Positions 12,380 through 23,886 are shown, numbered from the stretch's first letter. The stretch: DNA of 64,000 nt from Diphasiastrum complanatum (GCA_029204225.1 CM055106.1:7508359-7572358), one strand, 5' to 3'. A program made the numbers and translations. The notes: a model not told the origin generated them from the sequence alone.

Positions 12380-13593
12380 TGTTGGAAACAGGTGTGTAAA
12401 AGATAGACCTAAAAGAATCGAATAAAAAGAATTCAAACGACAAGAAAGAAAACTTATCGTGCGCAACAGAATAATCTATCTTCCATTTTCTTCATGCATG
12501 ACTATGCCTATCAATTTCTAACAAAACAATAGTGATAAAAATCATGTTTAATCTTATAGTAACTAACTTTGAAATCATCAATACTACAGTGATTACGTAG
12601 CCAAACATTTAAGCATTGAATTATCAGACAAATAATATGTCGCAAAGAATTACAGAAATGCATACATTGTAAGACGAACCTGAACGCAATAAAACATAGT
12701 ATTGATTCAGTATGAAAGTGAAACAGATGTAAATGAGTACAACAAGTTTGCGGATCGAAGCCGCGTACTCTAAGCTATTTCTGAGCGACTAAATAAAAGT
12801 CTAAATTAAGCACACATATTGATAAGCAGTAAGCGCAATAACAATCACTAATCAACTCTAAAAAATTGAGCTAGAATGCTCAAGAGTGTTCAAGCTCGCA
12901 TGCTTGAGAGAGAGCTAACTATTCAATACTTGATCTCTGAGAGTCAAGATGTTGAAATATAAACAATTATTTATACTAATCAATTAGGTCGTCAAATGTG
13001 GCTGCCAGTTGGCTGGAGTTTGCTGGCATTCATCTAGTTCTTCTCAAAAGTTGCTTGCTGATAAGCGGTGACAATTGGCTGTAAACAGTCTATCTGCATA
13101 AATGAACATAATTGTCACTCTACAATAATGAACATCAAACTATCATCAGAAAAAACAATAGTGTTGCAAAAAGATGACAATGCCAACTTTTTGCGAGAAA
13201 TGTGACAATGTCGCAAAATTTCATTTCCTTAATATTTGGGTAGCCCCACACTTTGCCAAAGTCATGCCAAAAATGCAACTCTGCATTTTTACTCGTAGTT
13301 TTTGACATGCAAAAAATATGAAAAATGCGACATTGCATTTTTACTTGCAATATTTGACAGTGTCGCTTTGAGAGAAAATTGACTATAACAGAAACATGAC
13401 AATGTCGGGTTTTTGTAGTGAGAAAAAATTTCCGACACTGTTGTCAAACTCCGTGTATTTCTGCAGACTATGTAAAAAAACTTGTAATTCTGCAGACTGT
13501 GTAAAACACGAGAGAATGTGCAGAACTGGATAAACAGTTGGATGAAGATTAAAAACCAATTAGTCGATTAGTAGGAAGGAGAATAATCCAACA
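12380..13593 (-). repeat. 5' LTR of family A copia element (1214 bp)
   Basis: The plus-strand sequence starts TGTTGGAAACA and ends AATCCAACA, giving TG...CA ends with a 7-bp terminal inverted repeat. The inner end is followed directly by the primer site. It aligns with the LTRs at 4692-5578 and, more distantly, 31440-32527. Confidence 0.88.
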
Positions 13594-14040
13594 GACTTCT
13601 GATTCAATCTCGACCGGGCCAAGTACTGGATCTCAACGAGCCAGTTTTTTTAAAATCTGGTCTGAGCACATTGAACAAGATCTCGACCGAGTCGGTCTCT
13701 TAAAAAAAATCTCAATCGAGTGAGTCAGGCCTCCACTATAGAGAAGAGAATCGATCCTTCAAAAGTTCATCTTTTATTCCACTTTTCCTTCCACAAAGTA
13801 GTTTCATCAGAAACCCTTTTTCAAACCTTTGTTCAAACTACTTTCGAAGTCGACTGGACCGAGTCATAACCTCAGATCTCTGAGCTGAGCCATTCAGTCA
13901 CATCTAGACTGAGTCGAAATCTCAACCGAGCCATCCCATCCAATATCAACCGAGCTGAGTCTCTCCAGACCTCTGTTACCAGAGCCGAGTCACTCCAGAA
14001 CTTTGTCACTTATCTCGACCGAGACGAGTATTTACTGATG
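13594..14040 (+). repeat. Degenerate minisatellite leader (core TCTCGACCGAG)
   Basis: At least ten copies of a TCTC(A/G)ACCGAG core are scattered through this segment on the plus strand. It ends at the ATG of the ORFx copy at 14041. The same core, in the same orientation relative to ORFx, forms long arrays on the minus strand at 50604-50843, 51540-52010 and 58613-59470. The spacing here is less regular, so this copy is older or more rearranged. Confidence 0.75.
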
Positions 14041-14428
14041 ACCAACATGTCTTCTCATAACTCATCTGGTTCTGATGATCAGGATAAGACAAAGATAGAA
14101 ATCAGCATGGAAATTCTAGACATCCCTGAAATGACCACCTGGTACCAGCAAGGACATCAATTCATGACTCAAATTGAGTTCTAGATACTTGCATTGTCTG
14201 GATACCAGAGTCCTTATCTGTTGCACATTGTTGATGCCTCATAAAACCCAACAACTAGATCTTTTCACTTCATTTTACCTCCAAACATGAATCACTTTTA
14301 TAACATCTCTCTCTTTGGAGCTGACATCCATACCTTCGGCTTCCCTCGAGGACCGAATGCAGTCACTAGAACACTCCAGAAGATCAAATTTACTACTTAC
14401 TTCAAGTATATCAATCCTTCAATGGATT
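14041..14428 (+). pseudogene. N-terminal part of ORFx (unidentified retroelement ORF)
   Basis: Starting ATG at 14041, the frame has two internal stops and ends where a gypsy LTR begins. Its last 30 residues (GPNAVTRTLQKI, YFKYINPS) match the start of the minus-strand ORF at 50564-49518 (GPNAISWTLQKI, YFKYIDPS). This copy has about 100 extra residues before that match, which the 50.5-kb copy lacks. The function is unknown. Its pairing with the minisatellite leader in both places says they belong to one element type. Confidence 0.7.
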
Positions 14429-14430
14429 AG

Positions 14431-15103
14431 TAGTAGGAGGGTGCACTTTTAAGGTATCCATTGAGTTCCCAATTCAAAGATTCATAGGTTATGGAAGAAG
14501 TCTCTTGACCTTCCATAAGCCTATGAAGGTTTTTTAACTCCTCTAGGCCTCTCTCTTTCTCATTGGTTGTGCATGGAACTCCATAGTGTATTGGAGGGTG
14601 CCATTTGCCATCTATATGAGGGGAGGAGGGCACCCATAGGGAGGGAGAGAGATCTCTTTTGTTTGCTATGCTTATGCTCTAGTATGGCTACTAGTGTATA
14701 GAGTGTTTTCTTGTGTGTAGTATGCTTAGGGTTTGGATCTTGCTTATGGTATGAGACATAAGTAAGGTTTGGATCTTGAGTATTCTATGGTTTGTGATGG
14801 TATGCTTGTGATTAGTTATTGGTTAGAAAGGGGGTGCTAGATTAGCCAAGTTGTGGGATTGCATGTGCTAGCTAGCTATGGTTGGGTGGTGAATACTTGA
14901 GGCCACTTGTTATCTACTTTTGTGATTAAGATTAGGGACACAAGTGGAGGGGGAGAGATCCATGGAGGCTTGAAGGTCCTTACTTGCAGGTGGAGGCATC
15001 CTAGCTTGGAGTTGGGGAGCATCTTGGAGCTTGCAGGTTACTTGGAGGACCTTTGGAGGCACTACCTTTGGATTAGGAGGACTTCTTGACTTCATTTGTA
15101 AAG
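14431..15103 (+). repeat. 5' LTR of gypsy element
   Basis: It matches the split 3' LTR (18091-18234 plus 23796-23886) block by block: TTCCCAATTCAAAGA, AGGTTATGGAAGAAGTCTCT, ATTGGTTGTGCATGGAA and GTATTGGAGGGTGCCATTTG. The inner end is set by the primer site at 15104. Both copies start TA(G/A)TAGGAGG, so the usual TG start seems mutated or lies a few bases upstream. Confidence 0.85.
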
Positions 15104-15115
15104 TGGTATCAGAGC
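15104..15115 (+). other. Primer binding site, perfect Met-tRNA type
   Basis: TGGTATCAGAGC occurs exactly at the inner end of the 5' LTR. This is the standard plant retrotransposon primer site complementary to initiator Met-tRNA. Confidence 0.93.
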
Positions 15116-15811
15116 TAGACAAAGGATGCTAAGCTTTCTAACCTTCTTTAAGTTCTATAATGATCACAAATGAATTTTTTTTTGGGAAAGATTATTGGTT
15201 TTTTTAGTAATAGGAAGCTTATGAAAAAAAATTTGTGGTATGGTTAGAGGAAGTCTTCCTCTACATTGACAGAATTGTTTTCGCAAAAAGATTGATTCTA
15301 GCTATGTGTTTTGATCAAAAGTAGTGTTTTTTTTGCATAAATGAAGTATTTAAACTTTTGATTTTCATTTTGAAGTTCTTTCTACCTACTAGTTTCATGA
15401 AAATGACAATGTAAGAAGGAAAATGTAGTGTAACTTTATGCATAAAAAAGGTTTTGAAATTCTGTTTTTTGTCATTTTAAAGCTCAAATTTTCAGACCTG
15501 TAAATCTAAAAAACAGATCTAAAAAGTGAAGTTTTCATAGAACTTCATTGGTTTTCCAATTCTGGTCACTAGTTTCATGGATTTGAAGAACTAGGAAATT
15601 GAGAAATGTGAAATTTGTGTTGAATTTGAAATGACAAGTAATTGGCTTGGATTGAGCTTTCAAACATTAAGTATTAAATGAGTAGAAGTAAATGCTTTTA
15701 TATGCATTGGATTATGTAAGAATTGAAGCATTTCTATCATTCTAATTAGAATTACTTGTTGTTGTATTTGCATAATAGGAAAACACACAAACAACTCCAA
15801 TGAATTAAACC

Positions 15812-16670
15812 AATGAGAACCCATCATTTGATCTATCAAACCCATCCAATGTGGCACAAGCTCTTGAACTTTTATACCAACAAATTCAAGCCACTAATAA
15901 AAAGCTTCTTGAAACTAATCAAAGGAACCAATACTTAGAGTCTAGGTTAGCCAAGCAGAAGAAGCATGTAGTTCTACTTCCCATAAAATGTTTAAGGGGG
16001 AGAAGAAAGATAGGAACTTGCAAGTGGTAAGTTCATGGCTTTATGTATGGAACAAATATTTTGGCATGAACCGATTCCCTGAATGTCCTAGTTGCAAAAG
16101 GCAATCAACCTTGTACATGGGATGATTTTTGCATAGTTTTTAGGGAATACTTCCTGCCACTATTAGATGACTATGAACACTTTCAAAAAATGAGTCATTT
16201 AACAATGAATAAAGGTTTGAAACAATTTATTCAAGATTTTCATAAGTACCTGAATCCACTTTATAGTGACATTCCACCAAAAGTACAAATGTTAATGTTT
16301 ATTGATGGGTTACCAAAAGATTACCAAGTGGATGTTCGTAGGAACCATCCAGAAACCCTAGAGGATGCTATTAGGGCTGCAAAGTATTTTGATGAGACAC
16401 CTAAGCCATCTAGGGGTCACCAGCCTAATGAGCCAAAGAAAGGTTTTCAATTCAAGAGGAAGGATAGGGAAGTTGCTAATGAAACACATCCCAATTCCAA
16501 CAATTCTAAGAAAAACAAGAAAAACTTTAAAAATCATCAGGGTGGCAAAGATATAGTTGAAGCTCATAAGAAAAACCTGTGCTTCAAGTGCAATGGCCAG
16601 GGTCACCTTGCATGAGATTGCGTCAAAAAACCAGCTTCTACCCTAGGTAATCTATCTTGAAGTAATGAGA
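15812..16670 (+). pseudogene. Gypsy gag with zinc knuckle
   Basis: The frame opens near 15812 (NPSNVAQALELLYQQIQ, then a heptad-like helix). It shifts near 15990 and again near 16110, and from about 16110 to 16615 reads an ordinary Ty3/gypsy Gag (FREYFLPLLDDYEHF, IDGLPKDYQVDVRR, EDAIRAAKYFDE). A zinc knuckle (CFKCNGQGHLA, then a stop, then DC) ends it at about 16620. The stop inside the knuckle and the two shifts make it non-functional. Confidence 0.85.
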
Positions 16671-16674
16671 TGAA

Positions 16675-16925
16675 TGTATGTTTCCTTAGTTCTTTAGTTT
16701 TTGGACCTAATGACCTTATTTGCATTAAAGGTAAAGTTAAAGATCAAGTTGTTAATGTGCCTTTTGACACAAGATCCACTCATAACTTTATTAATGTAAA
16801 TTTGGTGTAGACACTAAACCTTCCTACCCGAAAAAGTGAGAAAAAATCATGTGTGACAATGGCATCGGGAAGCAATTCCGAGTTTATGGATTATGTTGTT
16901 CTAGATGTAGAGTTACACATGCATG
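16675..16925 (+). pseudogene. Gypsy retropepsin, active site altered
   Basis: The frame reads IKGKVKDQVVNVPF followed by DTRSTHNFIN at the position of the retropepsin D(T/S)G triad, then ASGSNSEFMDYVV. The catalytic glycine is replaced by arginine (codon AGA). One stop follows at about 16808. RT would come next but is missing. Confidence 0.75.
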
Positions 16926-17039
16926 ATTACTTTAAAAAAATTAGAATTACCGATTATTAATCAGTTATGCTTTACTGTTATAGAACCGGGGTTGGTTCAG
17001 TCTCTCCAAGGACTATATGAGTCCAATTCTTTTTTCAGA

Positions 17040-18060
17040 AAGTATTGGCAACAAGTACTTTCTGGGGTCGATTCAGGTGTGCAAGATTCCTCGAATCAGG
17101 AAAGACTAAAATGGATTTTGCTATTCGAAACAAGATTCTGTTTCGTAAAGGCAAGGTGTGTGTACCGGAGAATGACACAATAAGAGCCCAAATCTTGCAT
17201 GAGCGTCATGATAGTCCATGCGCAGGACATCCGAGTATACAAAGAACACTTGACTTAGTTTGATGGCAATTTTGGTGGCCTAAGATGAAAAGTCAAGCAG
17301 AGGCCTATGTACTTAAATGTGCTAAGCGCTAGTTAAATAAAGCAGAGAGGCTAAAACCTAGTGGCCTATTACATCCTTTAGATATTCCTACCGGAAAGTG
17401 GAAAAGTATATCTATGGATTTTGTGGTCGGGCTTCCACGTACAGGGAAGGACCACGATTCGGTTTGGGTCATTGTTGACAGACTTACGAAGTTTGCTCAA
17501 TTTATCCCAACAAAAATTACTGTTAAAGCTCTAGAACTAGCTCAACTGTTTGTTGTCTTTTTCGACTATACGTGATGCCTTGCGATATTGTCAGTGACCA
17601 TGATCCAAAATTCATTTAGAATTTTTGGCAAGCAGTATTTGAAAATTTGTAAACGACTTTAAGTACGAGTTCTACAGATCATCCGGAATCAGACGGTCAA
17701 GGAGGATATGCTACGAGCATATGTGAGCCATCGGTAGTCTGATTGGAAAAATTACCTTCCACTGGTGAAATTTGTATATAATAGTGCAAAACATTCAACG
17801 ACCGGATTCAGCCCTTTTGTGCTATGGTTATTAACCTCGATCACCAATTTGTGTTGGCATGAAAAACCTTAGAGTGCAAGCCACAGTTGATTTCCTTGTG
17901 GATATGCAAGAAATGTTATAGCTGGCTAAAGATAGCATAAGAAGTGCCCAGGACAGGGCAAGGCACTATGCTGATCTATCTCAGAAGCACAAGATATTCT
18001 TGGTGTTTTTGAGGGTTTCACTCTAGGGGCTCTATATTACTTTATTGGTCTTGGACCAAA
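17040..18060 (+). pseudogene. Gypsy integrase
   Basis: The zinc-binding domain (HERHDSPCAGHPSIQRTL near 17200) lacks its last cysteine. The core follows (LDIPTGKWKSISMDFVVGLP and VWVIVDRLTKFAQFIP, 17380-17520), then a degenerate stretch to YNSAKHSTTGFSPF (about 17780-17820). At least five stops or shifts occur. This order and motif style is Ty3/gypsy, not copia. Confidence 0.82.
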
Positions 18061-18090
18061 GTATACAAGCACAACCTGCGAAATGGGATC

Positions 18091-18234
18091 TAATAGGAGG
18101 GCGCACTTCCAAGGTGTCCATTCAGTTCCCAATTCAAAGAGTCATAGGTTATGGAAGAAGTCTCTTGACCTTCCATAAGTCTATGAAGGTTCTTTAACTC
18201 CCCTAGGCCTCTCTTCATTGGTTGTGCATGGAAT
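18091..18234 (+). repeat. 3' LTR of gypsy element, left piece
   Basis: It aligns with 14431-14575. It ends in GGAAT, the five bases duplicated by the copia insertion. Confidence 0.88.
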
Positions 18235-18899
18235 TGTTAAAAATTCACAATTCTAGCTTGACTACTTTTGGTCATATGACTTGTAAATAGTTAGATGGTC
18301 ATGATGTGGCTTGTCACACATGCCAAATAGCATAGGATTCCATTCATAAGGATGTTCTCAAGTTGACCTAAGTGATATCCAAATCATGCTTAGATACAAG
18401 AGAGAAAAAGTAGGAGCTATTTTTGGTAATTTTTACATTGTTGAGGGATCTACAAGATTCCAACCCTAACTTGGTAGGGATGAAAGATCCACCAAAATTA
18501 GCATTAGGGATAGGTTTAGGCTACTCATACCTACCCCAAACCATGATGGATCATGTATATATAGGTGATGATCTCTCACCAAAATCAATCAAGCAATTTC
18601 ACGATTTTTCTCTCATATTGGTGCAATTGCTCTCTATGTTCTTAATTCTTTGAGTTCTTGTGATTTCTAATCATTATAGGATTGAATGTGGGTCTGGTGT
18701 ACAATTCTCAGACTGTGGGAGGCCGTACTTTCACACGTGTGAAGGCTTCTTCAAGGATTTGGGCCATTTAGTGAGGTTCAAGCATAGATTCTTGATGGAT
18801 TTTGATGGTTCAAGTTGTGCTAATCTTATGAGATCATAATATATTGTTTCCCTCATCATTTCAAGTTTTTGAGGATCCTTATTTGCTATAATTTTAACA
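18235..18899 (+). repeat. 5' LTR of family B copia element (665 bp)
   Basis: It starts TGTTAAAA and ends TTTTAACA, with a TATA-rich promoter candidate (TATATATA) at about 18556-18563. The end is fixed by the primer site at 18900. Confidence 0.95.
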
Positions 18900-18911
18900 C
18901 GGTATCAGAGC
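18900..18911 (+). other. Primer binding site (Met-tRNA type)
   Basis: CGGTATCAGAGC directly follows the LTR. It has one mismatch to the standard site. Confidence 0.92.
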
Positions 18912-19707
18912 GTAAAGGCTGAAATGAGCTAAATCCTTGGTTTTCATTCAATTTGATCACAATTCTTGATCTAAATCTTGTGTAGATTGGATCTTAGCAT
19001 CTAGCATTGATTCTAGAACTCAAAGTGAGTCAAATCCATTGAAGATTGTGTTGTGTGATTTAATTTTCAGGTGTTTAGGTGTCTAAAATCGAAGACAAAG
19101 TTGAATTCAATCCACATTACCAAGATAGCAAGTTTTGCTTGCTCCAAGCATTGATTTCTAAGCGAGTTTTGGAGGTGATTTCATAGAGGAGGCTTTCTAG
19201 CATTCAAGGAGAGGGAAGATCACAGATTTGAGGACTCTTAAAGGCTGTTCTAAGGTGTAGAGGACACCTCCTAAAGTGATTTAGGTTCAGTCCAACCATT
19301 GCTTGACTTATGCATCAAATTAGATAAATTTTTCATCAATTTTGATCAATTTGCTTGTGATTGGATAGTAGATTGTATTGCATCCTTATTAAGTTCCATT
19401 TAGATCTTTCACAAGTGATTTTGGAAGTATATTAGATTTTTGAAATTCACTCTTGCTCAGATCATTTGGAAGCTTTTATGTTCTTTATAGAAAGAGGGGC
19501 AATTCTACTAGTATTATCTACTTCAATCAAGCAAGTGCATTGTTTCTAGTATTCTATGATTTGATTTTGTTAAAGATCACTCTTAAATCTTTATAGGAAG
19601 TCTATTACTGATCTTTTCAGGTCCCTAAGAAGTGGGATAAGGTAGATCTTCAATCAAATCAATAGAAGTAACCTTCATTTGTGTCAAGTCCTTGATTAGG
19701 AGACTAG

Positions 19708-21264
19708 ATGGCATCTTTAAATGCATATCTTTTGGATACTAATGAAAGGCTCAACAAAACTAGCTATTCCATATGGAAAGTTAGAATGGAATCTATCATG
19801 ATCATGCAAGATCTGATAGAGATTGTAAATGGTAAGGAGGGTGAACCTATTCATCCTCAGGAAAAAGCCAAATACATCAAGAGGTGCAATATTGCACTAC
19901 ATTGCATAAAAATGAATGTTGCAAATGCACTCTTAAGAGAGGTAGGAGATTGCACTTTGGCTCAAGATGCTTGGGAGACTTTGCAAAAGGTCTATGAATC
20001 CAAGAACCAAACTAGAATGTTAGCTTTGAAGAATCAAATCTATAGAAGCTATCAAAAGAAAGAAGAGAGTGCACATACTTTTTTCTTAAGAGTGAAGGAA
20101 TTGAACAAAGAGCTAGCCTTCATAGGTGATCCTATCAAGGATGAAGAGGTTGTTCAACTCATATTGAGTGGACTAAGCTTTAAATTTGACAATTTGGTTC
20201 AGGGATATGCAATTATGGGTAAGCTACCCATACTTGAAGAGCTCCAAGGCACACTCATGGCCGAGGAATCAAGAAGGAGCCAAATACAAGAGAGGATGGA
20301 TAGACTTTCCATCCAAGGTAAAGATGACCAAGCTCTCTTCACCAAAGGCAAAGGGAAGTCCAAAGACAAAGGATCAACATTCAAGAAGTTTTCAAATCTT
20401 GAGGATGAAGAAGGACCCTCAAAGGCATGTCCATCAACCACCAAAGTCAATAAGGACAAATCGAAGGTGAAGTGCTACTATTGTAGCAAGATGGGGAATT
20501 ATGCCTCAAAATGCCTCCAGAGGAAGCAAGATCAAAGCCAAGCCAACATGAGCAAAGAAGAGGAGTTGGGGAGTTCACATGAGGACTCTCTCATGATGTC
20601 CATATTTTCTTCAACAAGTTTCAAAAGAGAAGATCCTTGGTGGATTGACTCGGGTGCTAGTTCACACATGACTAGCAAAAAGGGAGTTTTTCTCTTCTCT
20701 CTTATCTTATGATAGACCTATAAAGTCTATCTATACAGCAAATGATGAAGCTTGTAAGATTGAAGGAGTTGGTAGCATTCCCCTTTGCTTAGGATCTTCC
20801 GAAAAGATCAGCATAGAAGGTGTTTTGTACATTCCTACAATAACAAAGAATCTACTAAGTGTTGGCCAAATGGTAGACAATGGTTTCAATGTTGACTTTG
20901 TTTCAAATGAATGTTTCATCAAGAAGAAGGGTAAGATAGTGGCTAAGGGCACTAGACTTGGCAAACTTTATAAGTTGGATGCATTTGTGGATACTAATGT
21001 TGTCATGTTGGCCGAGAAGAGCAAGATATCTACCTTCACTTTATGGCCCAAAAGACTTGGACATGTCAACTCGGGGTCCATGGAGGCTATAATCAAGGAG
21101 GAGTATGCTTTAGGCCTACCAAGGTCTATTGGGAAGGAAGACAAGGTTTGTGAAGCTTGTGCTTTATCCAAGGCACATAAGAAGGTGTTTCCTAACTCCA
21201 TCACAAAGTCATCTCATCTTCTTGAACTCATACACTCAGATGTGATATGCAAGCTCAAGCCGTG
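19708..21264 (+). pseudogene. Copia gag-protease and pre-integrase (family B)
   Basis: ATG at 19708 opens a 334-codon frame. It has the copia Gag N-terminus (SYSIWKVRMESI), a zinc knuckle whose histidine has become asparagine (CYYCSKMGNYASKC, about 20471-20512), and an intact protease triad (WIDSGASSHM, about 20642). A frameshift near 20690 moves reading to another frame, which gives YIPTITKNLLSVGQM, the pre-integrase LWPKRLGHV and CEACALSKAHKK. At about 21258 the start of integrase (ELIHSDV) jumps straight to the post-integrase SRDVIFDEH region, so the DDE core is absent. Confidence 0.9.
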
Positions 21265-21381
21265 AGCTACAAAATCTATCTCCCATCCTTGAACAAATTT
21301 GTTGTTTCAAGGGATGTTATATTTGATGAACATCATATGTATATGCTTGAATAAGGCTCAAGTTCTCCAACAATCAAGAAG

Positions 21382-23095
21382 AAGATGGCTGAGGAGCAAG
21401 ATCTAATTTCAAGGAGGAGCTCATGGAGGAGCAAGCACCAAGCCCACCTATCACACCAAGGAGATCTTCAAGGGAAAAAGTGGAGCCATCAAGGCTCACA
21501 TATCAAGGCAAAGGGCAGCAAGTTGAGGGTATCTCATCCACTTCTTATGCTTTATCTATTTTTGAAGAACCATATAATGTTAAAGAAGCGTTGAACTCCA
21601 AAGAATGGTATAAAATTATGTTGGATGAGTATAATGCCTTGATTGAGAATGAAACTTGGTTGCTTGTTGATAGACCTCAAAGGAATGTAATAGGATGCAA
21701 GTGGGTCTTCAAGCTTAAGTTGAATGCAAATGGGAGTGTTAACAAACATAAAGCAAGATTAGTTGCAAAAGGTTATGCTCAAGAGAGAGGGATAGACTAT
21801 GAGGAAACTTTTGCACCCATGGCCAAGATGGTCACAATAAGGCTAATCATTGCACTTGCATCACATTTTGGATGGATCCTATGTCAAATGGATGTCTCTA
21901 ATGATTTCTTGAATGGTTTTTTGGAAGAGGATATCTATATGGAGCAGCCATAAGGGCTCATCAAGCATGGAATGGAGAACAAAGTATGCCATCTCCAAAG
22001 AAGCATCTATGGCTTGAAGCAAGCCTCGAGATCTTGGAATTCAAGATTACATTGCTATCTTATTTCACTTTCTTTTTTCAAAGTGAATATGATCCCACTC
22101 TTTACATTAAGTTTGATGATGTTGGTATTGTACTTTTACTCATTTATGTAGATGACATCATCATTAGTGGAAATAGTGTTGATGGTATTGAAAAAATCAA
22201 GATAGATCTATCCTTAGAGTTCAAGATGGTAGATCTAGGGTGTCTTCAGTTCATCTTAGGCATAGAGGTACTTAGAGGATCTGATTTTATCTTAATAAGT
22301 CTATGCTCAAAGTCTTTTGAAGAAGTTTAAGATGGAAGAATGCAAAAGTGTTGACACACCAATGGAGCAAGATGTAAAAGTGCCAAATGAAGATGATGAA
22401 AGATCCTTCATGGACATCACTTTGCTTAGGCAACTTATAGGCTCCTTAATGTGGATCACTATAACTAGACCAGATCTTAGCTTTAGTGTATGTAGGTTGA
22501 GCCAATCCATGCAAAAACCATTGAATATCCATTGGAAAAAGGCTAAGAGGATTCTAAGAGACATCTCGGGTACATTGGATTTTGGGATTCTATATAGAGG
22601 ATATGTGATTAACCTTCATGCATTTAGTGATTCAGATTTTGCAGGGGACAAGAGGGATATGAAATCAACAAGTGCCTATTCAACTTTCATAGGAGAAGGT
22701 GTGGTTTCATGGCTTTCAAAAAAAGCAAAAAACTATATCTCTATCTTCAACCGAGGCTGAGTACAAAGCTTTGACAACCACTACAAAGGAGGTACTTTGG
22801 ATGAAGAGATTATTGGTGGAGATAAAGATCATGGATTCAGAGGAGGCACCAATCATCTACAATGACAATATATCAGCCCAACACCTTGCATCTAACCCAA
22901 TCTTCCATGCAAGATCTAAGCACATTGAGATATGCCATCACTTTGAGAAATGGTGCAAGCCAAGGAGATTGCTTTGGAGCATGTTCCAAGCAATGAATGT
23001 GTAGCTGATGTACTTACTAAACCACTTCAAAAGACACCTTTTATGAAGTTCAGATCATCACTTGGAGTGATTAGTAAAGAAATGATTGAACCAAG
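21382..23095 (+). pseudogene. Copia reverse transcriptase and RNase H (family B)
   Basis: The frame from 21423 has GCKWVFKLKLNANGSV, LVAKGYAQE, QMDVSNDFLNG and, after a stop and shifts near 21950-22080, an intact YVDD catalytic motif (about 22148). RNase H follows with DSDFAGDKRDMKST and, after a frame change at about 22730, LSSTEAEYKAL and the end motif VLTKPLQKTPF near 23020. A polypurine tract (GTGAGGAGGAG, 23103-23113) follows. Several breaks make it inactive, but each domain is present. Confidence 0.9.
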
Positions 23096-23102
23096 CTAGA
23101 TA

Positions 23103-23113
23103 GTGAGGAGGAG
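23103..23113 (+). other. Polypurine tract
   Basis: The purine-rich GTGAGGAGGAG sits directly before the 3' LTR, the expected plus-strand priming site. Confidence 0.88.
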
Positions 23114-23795
23114 TGTTGAAAATTCACGATTCTAGCTTGACTAGTTTTGGTCATATGACTTGTAAATAGTTAGATGGTCATGATGTGGCTTGTCACACGT
23201 GCCAAATAGCATAGGATTACATTCATAAGGATGTTCTCAAGTTGACCTAAGTGATAGAACCTTTGGAATGAGTCTAAATCATGCTTAGATACAAGAGAGA
23301 AAAAGTAGGAGCTATTTTTGGTAGTTTTTACATTGTTGAGGGATCTCCAAGATTTCAACCCTAACTTGGTAGGGATGAAATATCCACTAAAATTAGCATT
23401 AGGAATAGGTTTAGGGATACTCATACCTGCCCAAAACCGTGATGGATCATGTATATATAGGTGATGATCTCTCACCAAAATCAATCAAGCAATTTTATGA
23501 TTTTTCTCTCATATCGGTGCAATTGCTCTCTATGTTCTTAATTCTTTGAGTTCTTGTGATTCCTAATCATTATAGGATTGAATGTGGGTCTGGTGTACAG
23601 TGCTCAGACTGTGGGAGGCCGTACTTTCACACGTGTGAAGGCTTCTTCAAGGATTTGGGCCATTTAGTGAGGTTCAAGCATAGATTCTTGATGGATTTTG
23701 ATGGTTCAAGTTGTGCTAATCTTATGAGATCATAATATATTGTTTCCCTCATCATTTCAAGTGTTTTAGGATCCTTATTTTTTGTGATTTCAACA
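23114..23795 (+). repeat. 3' LTR of family B copia element (682 bp)
   Basis: It starts TGTTGAAAATTC and ends TTTCAACA. It is nearly identical to the left LTR and includes the 17-bp stretch (CTTTGGAATGAG region, near 23250) that the left copy lost. A TATA-like run lies at about 23452-23460. Confidence 0.95.
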
Positions 23796-23886
23796 GGAAT
23801 TCCATAGTGTATTGGAGGGTGCCATTTGCCATCTATATGTGGGGAGGAGGGCGCCCATAGGGAGGGAGGAAGGGAGATCTTTTTTG
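23796..23886 (+). repeat. 3' LTR of gypsy element, right piece
   Basis: It continues the gypsy LTR after the copia insertion (GGAATTCCATAGTGTATTGG, then GCCATTTGCCATCTATATG). It matches 14571-14665. The match stops near 23886, where minus-strand copia RNase H begins. Confidence 0.88.

Larger units (their letters stand above)
9330..13593 (-). mobile_element. Ty1/copia element, family A, 3' half lost
   Basis: Minus-strand order is 5' LTR (13593-12380), primer site, gag, protease, integrase, then RT up to about 9330, where a plus-strand family B fragment begins. The second half of RT (including the YVDD motif), RNase H and the 3' LTR are absent. Coding parts carry multiple frameshifts and stops. 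The flank at the LTR side is a minisatellite leader of another element (13594 onward). Confidence 0.88.
14431..18234 (+). mobile_element. Ty3/gypsy element (left part; 3' LTR split by a copia insertion)
   Basis: 5' LTR (14431-15103), Met-tRNA-type primer site, gag, protease and integrase are readable. RT and RNase H are deleted between about 16925 and 17010. The 3' LTR starts at 18091 and is interrupted at 18234 by a 5.56-kb copia element. It resumes at 23796 and is cut off near 23886. It sits inside ORFx. Because the 3' end is truncated, no target duplication can be tested. Confidence 0.85.
18235..23795 (+). mobile_element. Ty1/copia element, family B, structurally complete with target duplication
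   Basis: Both LTRs (18235-18899 and 23114-23795), primer site, gag-protease, RT-RNase H and polypurine tract are present. The element is flanked by GGAAT on both sides (18230-18234 and 23796-23800) and interrupts a gypsy 3' LTR. The two LTRs are very similar apart from point differences and a 17-bp deletion in the left one, so this is among the younger insertions here. The integrase core is deleted and there are several frameshifts, so it could not have moved unaided in its present form. Confidence 0.95.
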
